Source of the DNA: Planctomycetota bacterium
GTDB lineage: Bacteria > Planctomycetota > Planctomycetia > Isosphaerales > Isosphaeraceae
Length of the DNA: 7,360 nucleotides
Assembly (NCBI GenBank): GCA_021807585.1
Contig: JAKBCQ010000115.1
Span: forward strand, 1-7,360
Direction: 5' to 3'
In this document: positions 1 through 5,717 of the stretch, piece by piece
How the letters are laid out: every line of letters starts with the position of its first letter
How positions within the stretch are numbered: the first letter of the stretch is position 1
Program-made: the position numbers and the translations under genes
Notes under the pieces: generated by a model
Seen by the model: only the letters and a program-made list of their open reading frames with translations
Told to the model about the DNA's origin: nothing
Database searches by the model: none

Positions 1-2
1 GT

Positions 3-920
3 AAGGTGGGTACGCCGCGCGTTTTCGACTTCAAGCCGCGCGATCATGTCGAGCTGGGCGCCGCGCTCGATTTAATCGACTTCGAGGCGGGGGGGAAGGT
101 ATCGGGTCACGGCTTTTATTTTCTTAAGAACGACGCGGTTTTGCTTGATTTGGCGCTCCAGCGTTACGCGATCAATCAATTGATCGGCGCGGGTTTCACG
201 CCGATCATCACCCCCGATCTGGCGCGGAATTCGATTCTCGAGGGGATCGGTTTCAACCCGCGCGGACCCGAGACGCAGATTTATTCGATCGAGAATTCGG
301 ACTTAAGCCTGATCGGCACCGCCGAGATCACGCTCGGCGGGATGCACGCCGATCAGATTCTTGACGAATCGAGCTTGCCGATTAAGTATGTAGGTATATC
401 GCACTGTTTTCGGACCGAGGCGGGCGCCGCGGGGCGCGCCGGCAAGGGGCTTTATCGCGTGCATCAGTTCACAAAGGTGGAAATGTTCGCATTTACAACC
501 GTTGAAAGTTCCGGGTCGACTCATCTGCAATTGTTGGCGCTTGAGGAGTCGATTTTTCAGGGGCTCGGGTTGCCGTATCGTGTGCTCGACATATGTTCAG
601 GAGATCTTGGGGGTCCCGCGTATCGCAAGTTTGATCTTGAGGCGTGGATGCCGGGGCGGGGCGAGGGCGGGGAGTACGGCGAGGTGACTTCGACATCGGA
701 CTGCGGCGATTATCAATCGCGTCGGCTCAACATTCGCTATCGTCCCGCGGGTCAAAAAGGGACGCGATTCGTGCACACGCTGAACGGGACGGCGATTGCG
801 CTTTCGCGCACGTTGATCGCCATTATCGAGAATTACCAACGCGAGGATGGATCGATCGAGATCCCCGCGGTTCTGCGCGGCGACATGGGGGGTCGAGAAT
901 CAATCGGGGTTCGTTCATAA
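3..920 (+). CDS. serS: Seryl-tRNA synthetase, C-terminal catalytic part (5' end outside window)
   Basis: Charges tRNA-Ser with serine (ATP + Ser + tRNA-Ser to Ser-tRNA-Ser) in the cytoplasm. Only 305 residues are visible against roughly 420-430 for the family; the missing part is the N-terminal coiled-coil arm that holds tRNA. The first visible residues (GTPRVFDF, then HVELG) match the start of the catalytic core. The serine-binding TAE motif is at nt 318-326. Class II motif 2 is HCFRTEAG from nt 402, followed by RVHQF and KVEMF, with the motif 2 Arg at 411-413. Motif 3 is [18 protein letters not shown], with its ATP-binding Arg at 807-809. The segment before motif 3 ([17 protein letters not shown]) corresponds to the usual 'E-x-S-x-S-x-x-x-D-[FY]-Q-x-RR' stretch. 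The frame is open to the left edge, so the real start is upstream. TAA stop at 918-920. It may be co-transcribed with mgtE 78 bp downstream. Family assignment is essentially certain. Confidence 0.97.
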   Translation, partial: KVGTPRVFDFKPRDHVELGAALDLIDFEAGGKVSGHGFYFLKNDAVLLDLALQRYAINQLIGAGFTPIITPDLARNSILEGIGFNPRGPETQIYSIENSDLSLIGTAEITLGGMHADQILDESSLPIKYVGISHCFRTEAGAAGRAGKGLYRVHQFTKVEMFAFTTVESSGSTHLQLLALEESIFQGLGLPYRVLDICSGDLGGPAYRKFDLEAWMPGRGEGGEYGEVTSTSDCGDYQSRRLNIRYRPAGQKGTRFVHTLNGTAIALSRTLIAIIENYQREDGSIEIPAVLRGDMGGRESIGVRS

Positions 921-930
921 GTTGGATTTC

Positions 931-981
931 AAGGGATCGATACACACCGAGGCGGCGATCATAACGAGTTTAAGGGATCGA
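931..981 (+). repeat. 10-bp direct repeat in the serS-mgtE gap
   Basis: AAGGGATCGA occurs at 931-940 and again at 972-981, 41 bp apart, in the 78-bp gap between serS and mgtE. The second copy runs into the purine-rich ribosome binding site of mgtE. No convincing promoter, hairpin terminator or magnesium-sensing leader is visible, and the gap is too short for an M-box riboswitch. The repeat may be chance, given how common GATCGA is in this DNA. Confidence 0.35.
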
Positions 982-988
982 GGGGAGG
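981..988 (+). promoter_or_regulatory. Ribosome binding site of mgtE
   Basis: AGGGGAGG lies 10 nt upstream of the ATG at 999. It supports that ATG as the mgtE start. Confidence 0.6.
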
Positions 989-998
989 TTCGAGCGCG

Positions 999-2375
999 AT
1001 GATCAGGAACCCGCTCCTCGTCCCCGATTTGCGCGAATTGATCCAGGCGGGCGAGGCCGCGGCGCTCCGCGAGTTCTTCGCCGAGAGCCATCCCGCACGT
1101 GTCGCCGAGATGATCCAGGATCTCGATCTCGCCGAGGGGAACGCGATTTTGGAGGTTCTCGACCCGCGCGTGCGCGCCGAGGTCGTCAGTTATCTCGATT
1201 TCGATCGCCAGATCGAACTCGTCGAGAAGACGGCGCCCGCCGACGCGGCGGCGCTTCTTCATTTGATGTCGCACGACGATCGAGCCAATCTCGTCAAGCA
1301 TCTCGACGAGGATCACGCCGACGAAATCCTTCGTAGACTGGCGCACGCCGAGCGCGAAGACATTCGCAGGCTCGCGAGCTACGAGCCCGGCACCGCGGGC
1401 GCGGTGATGACGACCGATTACGCCACCCTCTCTCCCCACCTCACCGTGCGCGAGGCGCTCGATCAACTGCGCCAGGAGGCGCCCGATCGAGAAACTATCG
1501 ATTATAGTTATGTTGTTGATATCAATCGTAAATTGATCGGCCTGGTTCCGCTTAAAAAATTGATCCTGGCGCGGCCGACGGCTCGGATCGAAGACATCAT
1601 GCGTCGCGAGATCATCACGGCGCGGGTGGACGAGGATCAGGAGAGCGTGGTGCGGAAGATCGCCAAGTTCGACCTGGTGGCGATTCCCGTCGTCGATCCC
1701 TCGGACATGCTCGTCGGGATCGTCACCCACGACGACGCCTTCGATATTTTAAGGCGCGAGCAAACCGAAGACATTCTGGCTTTCGGCGGCGTCTCGTCCG
1801 ATCCCGAGGCCGACGACGAGCCGTATTGGCAAGGACGCGTGACGTCTTCGGTGCGGAGACGAATCAAATGGCTGCTTATGCTTTTTCTTGCCGAGAACTT
1901 TACGTATCCGGCGCTCAGGCATTTTAAATGGGTCGAGCACGATTGGCCGATGCTGACGCTGTTTTTGCCGCTGCTGCTCGGTACCGGAGGAAACGCGGGA
2001 AGCCAGACGGTCGGCACGATCATTCGGGGATTGGCGCTCGGCGAGATCACCCGGCGGCACTTCTTCCGCGTGCTCGCGCGCGAATGGTTCGTCGGCTTCA
2101 TGCTGGGGGCGATCCTCGGCGTCGTCGCGTTCTGCTACGCGTGGCTTTATCGCGGACAATCCCCCGCGGTTTCGGCCGTAATCGGTTTGACGATTCTTGG
2201 TATTTGCATGTGGGCGAATTTGATCGGCGCGCTCGTGCCGATGATCGCGCACCGCCTCGGCTGGGATCCCGCGGTCGTCTCGGCGCCCGCGATCTCGACC
2301 CTCGTCGACGCGACCGGAATCGTCCTCTATTATTCCATCGCGATTTTACTCTTGATGAAATTCCATATGCAATAA
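999..2375 (+). CDS. mgtE: Magnesium transporter MgtE
   Basis: A 458-residue inner-membrane Mg2+-selective channel/transporter, full length for the family. Domain order is canonical. A helical, acidic MgtE_N domain covers about residues 1-130. A pair of CBS domains follows: the first from about G134 (GAVMTTDYATLSP), the second from about E198 (EDIMRREIITARV to GIVTHDDAFDIL, about residue 250). The membrane domain starts near 290 and has five predicted helices: about 291-310, 318-340, 364-385, 391-417 and 430-453. GTGGNAGSQ at 328-336 is the family signature. D437 in STLVDATGIVLYY corresponds to the pore Asp (D432 in Thermus thermophilus MgtE). In characterised MgtE the acidic N and CBS domains bind intracellular Mg2+ and close the pore. 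The start at 999 follows a purine-rich RBS. The gene lies between serS and a creatininase-family gene on the same strand. No Mg2+ riboswitch fits upstream. Assignment is very secure. Confidence 0.96.
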   Translation: MIRNPLLVPDLRELIQAGEAAALREFFAESHPARVAEMIQDLDLAEGNAILEVLDPRVRAEVVSYLDFDRQIELVEKTAPADAAALLHLMSHDDRANLVKHLDEDHADEILRRLAHAEREDIRRLASYEPGTAGAVMTTDYATLSPHLTVREALDQLRQEAPDRETIDYSYVVDINRKLIGLVPLKKLILARPTARIEDIMRREIITARVDEDQESVVRKIAKFDLVAIPVVDPSDMLVGIVTHDDAFDILRREQTEDILAFGGVSSDPEADDEPYWQGRVTSSVRRRIKWLLMLFLAENFTYPALRHFKWVEHDWPMLTLFLPLLLGTGGNAGSQTVGTIIRGLALGEITRRHFFRVLAREWFVGFMLGAILGVVAFCYAWLYRGQSPAVSAVIGLTILGICMWANLIGALVPMIAHRLGWDPAVVSAPAISTLVDATGIVLYYSIAILLLMKFHMQ

Positions 2376-2466
2376 CTTGTGGAATTCAGGGCGACGCCGA
2401 ATCGCGGTTTCACGCGATGAAATCACGGCTTGGGCGTTCGGCCCGCAATTCTTAAGGAGGGGCGGG
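2376..2466 (+). other. 91-bp gap between mgtE and the creatininase-family gene
   Basis: The gap holds a small dyad, ATCGCG (2401-2406) and CGCGAT (2413-2418), separated by 6 nt and not followed by a T-run, so it is not a convincing terminator. The gap is open in the frame of the downstream gene, and a reading frame beginning at 2377 is possible, but it has no ribosome binding site and the family's N-terminus begins at 2467. No promoter match stands out, so read-through from mgtE is plausible. Confidence 0.4.
2454..2460 (+). promoter_or_regulatory. Strong Shine-Dalgarno fixing the start at 2467
   Basis: AAGGAGG, a near-perfect match to the anti-Shine-Dalgarno sequence, ends 6 nt before the ATG at 2467. 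It favours this start over the in-frame ATG at 2377, which would add 30 residues with no similarity to the family. Confidence 0.85.
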
Positions 2467-3216
2467 ATGATCTTCGCCGATTCGACCGCGGCCGCGATTC
2501 GCGCGCTCGATCGCAATCAAACTCTTATCATTGCTCCGATCGCGGCGTGCGAGCAGCACGCGCTCCATTTGCCCGTGTTCACCGATTCGATCCTCGTCGC
2601 CGCGGTCGCCGAACGCGTGGAACGCGCTCTCGCCGATCGCACGCTCCTCCTTCCCGTCTTTTGGCTTGGCGCCAGCGAACATCACCTGCCGTTCGGCGGC
2701 ACGCTCACCGTCAAAGTCGAAACGCTGCAAACGATACTTGTCGAATTATTGAGTCCGCTTGCTCGTGAAGGCTTTTCACGATTTTGTATTTTGAACGGTC
2801 ACGGCGGCAACGACGATCCGTTCCATGTGGCGTTGCGTCGGCTCGACGCCGAGTATCCGGGAAAGCTTTGGACGGGTTCGAGTTATTGGAATTTGGCGAA
2901 GGAACCGCTGGCGGCGTTATGCGACGGTCCGCGGAAAACGGTCGGGCACGCATGCGAGATTGAAACGTCGTTGATGCTTTATCTTCGACCCGAACTCGTC
3001 GATCGCGCGGCGATCGCCGATGATCCGTCGACGACCCCTGCGCAGCTCGCCGATCTGTTTTGGGCGCGCGATTTCGGTCGTTCGACCGATCACGGAGCGG
3101 TCGGTTATCCCGGGTTCGCGTCGGCCGAGAAAGGTCGAAAGATGCTCGCGGCGATCGTCGACCGGATCACGCCGATCGCGCGCGAGCTCGCGGATCTAAA
3201 ACTCGACCCCGCGTGA
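2467..3216 (+). CDS. Creatininase-family metal-dependent amidohydrolase
   Basis: A 249-residue protein of the creatininase / creatinine amidohydrolase family, usual in length. These cytosolic enzymes open cyclic amides or cleave related amides with a two-metal centre; members include creatininase, the formamide hydrolase ArfB and the mycofactocin peptidase MftE. Visible motifs: PIAACEQHALHLP with TDS at about 24-41 (candidate metal ligands E29, H31, D40), GASEHHLPFGGTLT at 68-81, ILNGHGGN at 108-115 (H112), and HACEIETS at 161-168 (E164 or E166). All family metal-ligand positions therefore look intact. The GHGGN form, rather than the GHYEN of true creatininases, argues against creatinine itself as substrate. 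No mycofactocin, riboflavin or creatine genes are nearby, so the substrate is unknown. The start is set by AAGGAGG 6 nt upstream. It follows mgtE on the same strand and converges with the repressor gene. Confidence 0.9.
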   Translation: MIFADSTAAAIRALDRNQTLIIAPIAACEQHALHLPVFTDSILVAAVAERVERALADRTLLLPVFWLGASEHHLPFGGTLTVKVETLQTILVELLSPLAREGFSRFCILNGHGGNDDPFHVALRRLDAEYPGKLWTGSSYWNLAKEPLAALCDGPRKTVGHACEIETSLMLYLRPELVDRAAIADDPSTTPAQLADLFWARDFGRSTDHGAVGYPGFASAEKGRKMLAAIVDRITPIARELADLKLDPA

Positions 3217-3313
3217 CCGCGGAGCGCGACGTCGAACGTCCGAGAAAATCCTCCTCGGAGCGTGCGACGTGTTCGGTTTTCCTCGATTCCTCATCGAATC
3301 GGTGAACGGAGAG

Positions 3314-3335
3314 GGATCGATAGCTTGATCGATCC
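3314..3335. repeat. 8-bp inverted repeat (possible hairpin)
   Basis: GGATCGAT at 3314-3321 and ATCGATCC at 3328-3335 are exact inverted repeats with a 6-nt loop (AGCTTG). They lie about 100 bp past the creatininase-family stop codon. No T-run follows on either strand, so a transcript-end or RNA-stability role is possible but unproven. Confidence 0.5.
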
Positions 3336-3474
3336 AATAATCCCGCGCGACGATCGAACCACGTACAAGAAAAGTTTATTGCGAAACGTGCGATTCGCCG
3401 GCATACTATGAAGTTAGGAACGGACGAAGAACGGCGATCCTTCCTTGGGGAGGGATCAATTCAGACGGCGCAAA

Positions 3475-3498
3475 CGTTGGTTGATCGATCAACCAACG
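3475..3498. repeat. Perfect 24-bp palindrome
   Basis: CGTTGGTTGATC is followed directly by its exact reverse complement, making a gap-free 24-bp palindrome. It lies 34 bp beyond the stop codon of the BlaI-family gene (read on the minus strand). In that direction the stem is followed by TTTGCG, a very short T-run, so it may act as a weak terminator. A protein-binding site is the alternative. The perfect dyad is seen directly; its role is inferred. Confidence 0.6.
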
Positions 3499-3531
3499 CG
3501 ATATCGCACGTTCAGCAAGCGGAGGGTTCGA

Positions 3532-3945
3532 TTACTTCTTCTTTTTGGCGCCCCCTTTGGGCGGGGCGTTCGACATTTGCTCGATGAGGGTTTTGACCTC
3601 GCCGGCTTGATCGGGAGGAAGCGGATGCGACTTCAGCAGGTGCATGACGAGCAGGCCGGGCTCTCCTTTATAGAGTTTGTCGACCAAGCTCTGCACGCGC
3701 TTTTGTCGGACCTCTTGCTTGCTGATCACAGGACGGTAGACGAACGCGAGTTCGCTCCGATCGCTTGCGACCATCCCTTTGTTCGACAACCGTTCGAGCA
3801 ACGTCGCGACGGTCGCGTAAGACCACGTTCGGCCCGATTCGTGAAGCGCTCCCAACAACTCTCGAACCGTTCCCTGGCCTTTCTGCCAAAGAACCTTGAG
3901 GACGTCGAGTTCGGCGTCGGGAATCGTGACAGGTCGTTTTGCCAT
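3532..3945 (-). CDS. BlaI/MecI/CopY-family transcriptional repressor
   Basis: A 137-residue winged-helix repressor of the penicillinase-repressor family. Members bind dyad operators as dimers and are released by proteolysis (BlaI, MecI) or metal binding (CopY). The N-terminus (IPDAELDVLKVLW, residues 8-20) is characteristic, and the recognition-helix region is SYATVATLLERLSNKG (42-57), followed by a wing with FVYRP at 68-72. A dimerisation region (about 80-125) and a lysine-rich tail (AKKKK) follow; the tail makes it slightly longer than the usual 120-130. CopY's C-terminal cysteine motif is absent and there is no cysteine at all, arguing against a metal-sensing CopY. The staphylococcal cleavage pair Asn-Phe appears replaced by His-Leu around VMHLL. 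The start at 3945 is fixed by an in-frame TAA 6 nt upstream; the RBS is poor. It diverges from an M48-type peptidase gene, which it may regulate. Confidence 0.93.
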   Translation of the reverse strand: MAKRPVTIPDAELDVLKVLWQKGQGTVRELLGALHESGRTWSYATVATLLERLSNKGMVASDRSELAFVYRPVISKQEVRQKRVQSLVDKLYKGEPGLLVMHLLKSHPLPPDQAGEVKTLIEQMSNAPPKGGAKKKK

Positions 3946-4058
3946 GTGTTATCGTCTCAATCTTTGTCAGTGGTGGGGGGCGAACACGGCGGAAAAAAAA
4001 CGTCTTCAACTCGCGGAACTGCATCGATCCCGCAAGCGTCTTGCCGCCGCGGCCGAGG

Positions 4059-4085
4059 TTGACCTTCATCACTCGGCGCTATAAT
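4059..4085 (+). promoter_or_regulatory. Sigma70-like promoter of the M48-type peptidase gene
   Basis: A -35 box TTGACC (4059-4064, 5 of 6 to TTGACA) and a perfect -10 box TATAAT (4080-4085) are separated by 15 bp, two short of the optimum. Transcription would start near 4092. The earliest ATG of the peptidase reading frame (4084) lies inside this -10 box, so it cannot be the start codon of mRNA made from this promoter. Confidence 0.6.
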
Positions 4086-4089
4086 GCTA

Positions 4090-4101
4090 AGACAAGTGTC
4101 T
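4090..4101 (+). promoter_or_regulatory. Candidate operator for the BlaI-family repressor
   Basis: AGACA-AG-TGTCT is a dyad with exact 5-bp arms and a 2-bp centre. Its core, ACA-N2-TGT, matches the core of CopY/BlaI/MecI operators (TACA-N2-TGTA type), with G/C in place of the outer T/A. It covers the predicted transcription start of the peptidase promoter, where a bound repressor would block initiation. The short core is expected about once by chance in a window this size, so position and the longer arms are the main support. Confidence 0.45.
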
Positions 4102-4163
4102 CTCAGAGTCAATACGATCCCGCGCCGCGATCGAAAAAAATTCGCGCGGTCCGACGATTGGTT

Positions 4164-4169
4164 GGAGGA
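4164..4169 (+). promoter_or_regulatory. Ribosome binding site deciding the peptidase start
   Basis: GGAGGA ends 4 nt before the ATG at 4174. No comparable site precedes the in-frame ATG at 4084. Together with the promoter position this selects 4174. Confidence 0.7.
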
Positions 4170-4173
4170 ATTG

Positions 4174-5709
4174 ATGGTTCCAGGGAAAGCCGACCACTTG
4201 TGGAATTGCCCACGTTGCGACTCTCGACTGATCGCCGATCCCTCCTTCGCCGATCCCGCCGGATCGCCCGCGCCGCGGCGGTTCTGCCCCGCGTGCGGCC
4301 GCGCGTTCCGTCTCAGGCGAACGACACCGTACTCCAATGAGACCCTTGCCGACCGAACCGAGAAAACGACCCCGAGCCGTTCCCATGCCGAGTTCGATCC
4401 ATCAGAACCCGAAACGCTCACGGCGCTCGGCTCGGGCGAATGGGAACGCCCCGACGAAAACGCCGATGAACATCTCGATTCCCTTGATAACGATGAACCG
4501 AATGAGAATCAAGACGTTATGGAATCCGAGCGAAAAAACGATTCGCTCGATCCCGATCGGTACGCGAATCACGCGCTCGCCTCGGATCAGAATGCGATCG
4601 ATGCCGGCGGATTGAGCGATTCGGCGATCATCGCGGCTTCGACGCGAGTCCTTGGTCCGTGGGGCGTCGCAACTCGCGATCTCGGCCTCCGCATCCTGGA
4701 ACGCTGTTACAAGGTCGGCGTCGTCGCGGCGACCGCCGGACTGTTTGTCTCAGGAGGGTTCGTCCCCGTCGTTCAGGGTTGGCTCGACGATGAAATCGAC
4801 GACTGGAAGGGAATCGTCGAACGGCTCGGCGGAGCATGGCCTCAAATATCCTCACGTGATGTTGATTCCGATATCGGTCCGATCTTACTCCACGGCGACG
4901 CTCCAGGTCTTTTCAGCGTCGTCGACGAAATCTCCCGCCGCGCCGGGTGCCGCGCTCCCGAGGAGATCCGGATCGCGTACCTCCCCTGCTGCGCCGTGAC
5001 CGTCTGGAAGCGCCGTCGCGCGCTGGTCGTCGGCCTTCCCCTCATGATCGCGCTTTCGATCGCCGAACTCCGCGCGGTCCTCGCGCACGAACTGGCGCAT
5101 CTTGCACGAAAAGACGCGGCGCGGGCGGATCGCTCCGAGCGATTCGCCCTCGGACTCGCACTTGCGCTTGATCATCCGCCGATCCGAACGTGGCGCTCGA
5201 GCCCGCTCCGCTGGTGGGCTTCAAAGTGCCGACGCATCGCCGAATCGCTCCGCTCGCCGATCGCGCTCGGACGCGAGTCAAGAGCCGATCGCTTCGCCGC
5301 CAAAATCGCGGGGGGCTCGACCGCCGCGAATTCGCTCGCCCGCGTCGCGCTCGTGCAACCGGTCTTCCGCGAACTCCTCGACGGCTACGATCCTCTCGCC
5401 GATCAGCCTCATGCAAATATCTTTGATCTATTTCATGATCTTTGGTTACGTATACCTGATCGTTTGCGTGAATCGATCCTCGCGGGGATCCTCGCGGAGC
5501 CCGCGGCGACCGACGACGGCTCGCATCCCCCCCTCGCCGACCGTCTCGAATCGCTCCGACGCGCGCCCGACGTTCACACGACCAAGCTCGATCGTCGACC
5601 CGCGTGGTCGCTCCTCGCCGATCTCGACGCCATCGAAGAAATCCTCCACAACAGCCTGTTCCGATCGGATGACATCGAACCGAGCGTCTTCCACGAGGCG
5701 GGACGGTGA
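4174..5709 (+). CDS. Zinc-ribbon, membrane-anchored M48-type metallopeptidase
   Basis: A 511-residue protein. Residues 12-41 form a zinc ribbon with two Cys pairs (C12-P-R-C15 and C38-P-A-C41). A long polar, Asp/Glu/Asn-rich and probably disordered linker covers about 55-145. One hydrophobic segment at about 181-200 is likely membrane-spanning. The C-terminal part is an M48-like (Ste24/HtpX-type) zinc peptidase: HELAH at 305-309 (zinc ligands H305, H309; catalytic E306), preceded by ELRAVLA. GRESRADRFA follows with E368 as third zinc ligand and D372 of the E-x-x-x-D signature, and SHPPLADRL at 450-458 is the usual M48 tail motif. Substrate unknown; M48 enzymes typically act in membrane protein quality control or protein maturation. 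I chose ATG 4174 over 4084 because 4084 lies within the -10 box and 4174 has a good RBS. The gene diverges from a BlaI-family repressor. An AT-rich codon patch occurs at residues 410-433. M56 (BlaR1-like) is less likely because of the ESRADRFA and SHPPLADRL motifs. Confidence 0.88.
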   Translation: MVPGKADHLWNCPRCDSRLIADPSFADPAGSPAPRRFCPACGRAFRLRRTTPYSNETLADRTEKTTPSRSHAEFDPSEPETLTALGSGEWERPDENADEHLDSLDNDEPNENQDVMESERKNDSLDPDRYANHALASDQNAIDAGGLSDSAIIAASTRVLGPWGVATRDLGLRILERCYKVGVVAATAGLFVSGGFVPVVQGWLDDEIDDWKGIVERLGGAWPQISSRDVDSDIGPILLHGDAPGLFSVVDEISRRAGCRAPEEIRIAYLPCCAVTVWKRRRALVVGLPLMIALSIAELRAVLAHELAHLARKDAARADRSERFALGLALALDHPPIRTWRSSPLRWWASKCRRIAESLRSPIALGRESRADRFAAKIAGGSTAANSLARVALVQPVFRELLDGYDPLADQPHANIFDLFHDLWLRIPDRLRESILAGILAEPAATDDGSHPPLADRLESLRRAPDVHTTKLDRRPAWSLLADLDAIEEILHNSLFRSDDIEPSVFHEAGR

Positions 5710-5717
5710 TTTTTTTT
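5685..5717 (+). terminator. Possible weak intrinsic terminator after the peptidase gene
   Basis: A run of eight T's (5710-5717) directly follows the TGA stop. The only stem nearby is short: CGTC at 5685-5688 with GACG at 5702-5705 and a 13-nt loop. The T-run is clear; the hairpin is not, so this is a tentative call. Confidence 0.3.

Larger units (their letters stand above)
3217..3531. other. Convergent intergenic region, no gene seen
   Basis: These 315 bp separate the ends of the creatininase-family gene (+) and the BlaI-family gene (-). I see no protein-coding gene I can support. The region holds three dyads: CGATTC/GAATCG (3284-3289 and 3296-3301), GGATCGAT/ATCGATCC (3314-3321 and 3328-3335) and a perfect 24-bp palindrome (3475-3498). 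An AT-richer stretch at about 3370-3410 contains a weak promoter-like pair on the + strand: TTGCGA near 3379 and CATACT or TACTAT near 3402-3408. None of the hairpins is followed by a clear T-run. Confidence 0.5.
3946..4173. promoter_or_regulatory. Divergent control region between repressor and peptidase genes
   Basis: This region separates the two divergently transcribed genes (228 bp if the peptidase starts at 4174). On the + strand it has a strong promoter at 4059-4085 and an operator-like dyad at 4090-4101. An A8 tract lies at 3993-4000 (T8 for the repressor direction). I found no convincing -10/-35 pair for the repressor; GATAAC just upstream of its ATG lacks a -35 partner. An open minus-strand frame of about 134 codons crosses the region but shows no recognisable protein and overlaps the repressor gene. 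Confidence 0.55.

Noticed and set aside
589..596. ACATATGT, a match to the BlaI operator core
   Set aside because: It lies inside the serS coding sequence, far from any promoter; one chance match of ACA-N2-TGT is expected in a window this size.
921..998. Magnesium-sensing riboswitch (M-box) in front of mgtE
   Set aside because: The 78-bp gap is too short for the M-box fold and shows no suitable stems.
2377..2466. 30-codon N-terminal extension of the creatininase-family protein starting at ATG 2377
   Set aside because: No RBS precedes it, the translation does not resemble the family, and AAGGAGG marks ATG 2467.
3408..3587. Small + strand ORF of about 59 codons after a weak promoter-like sequence
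   Set aside because: No ribosome binding site, runs antisense into the 3' end of the repressor gene, and its protein is not recognisable. A small RNA cannot be excluded.
3445..4062. 205-codon + strand open frame opposite the BlaI-family gene
   Set aside because: It is the antisense shadow of a clearly recognised repressor; its translation is Arg-rich with no recognisable domain.
4084..4173. 30-codon N-terminal extension of the metallopeptidase starting at ATG 4084
   Set aside because: The ATG lies in the TATAAT box, has no RBS, and the predicted transcript starts after it.
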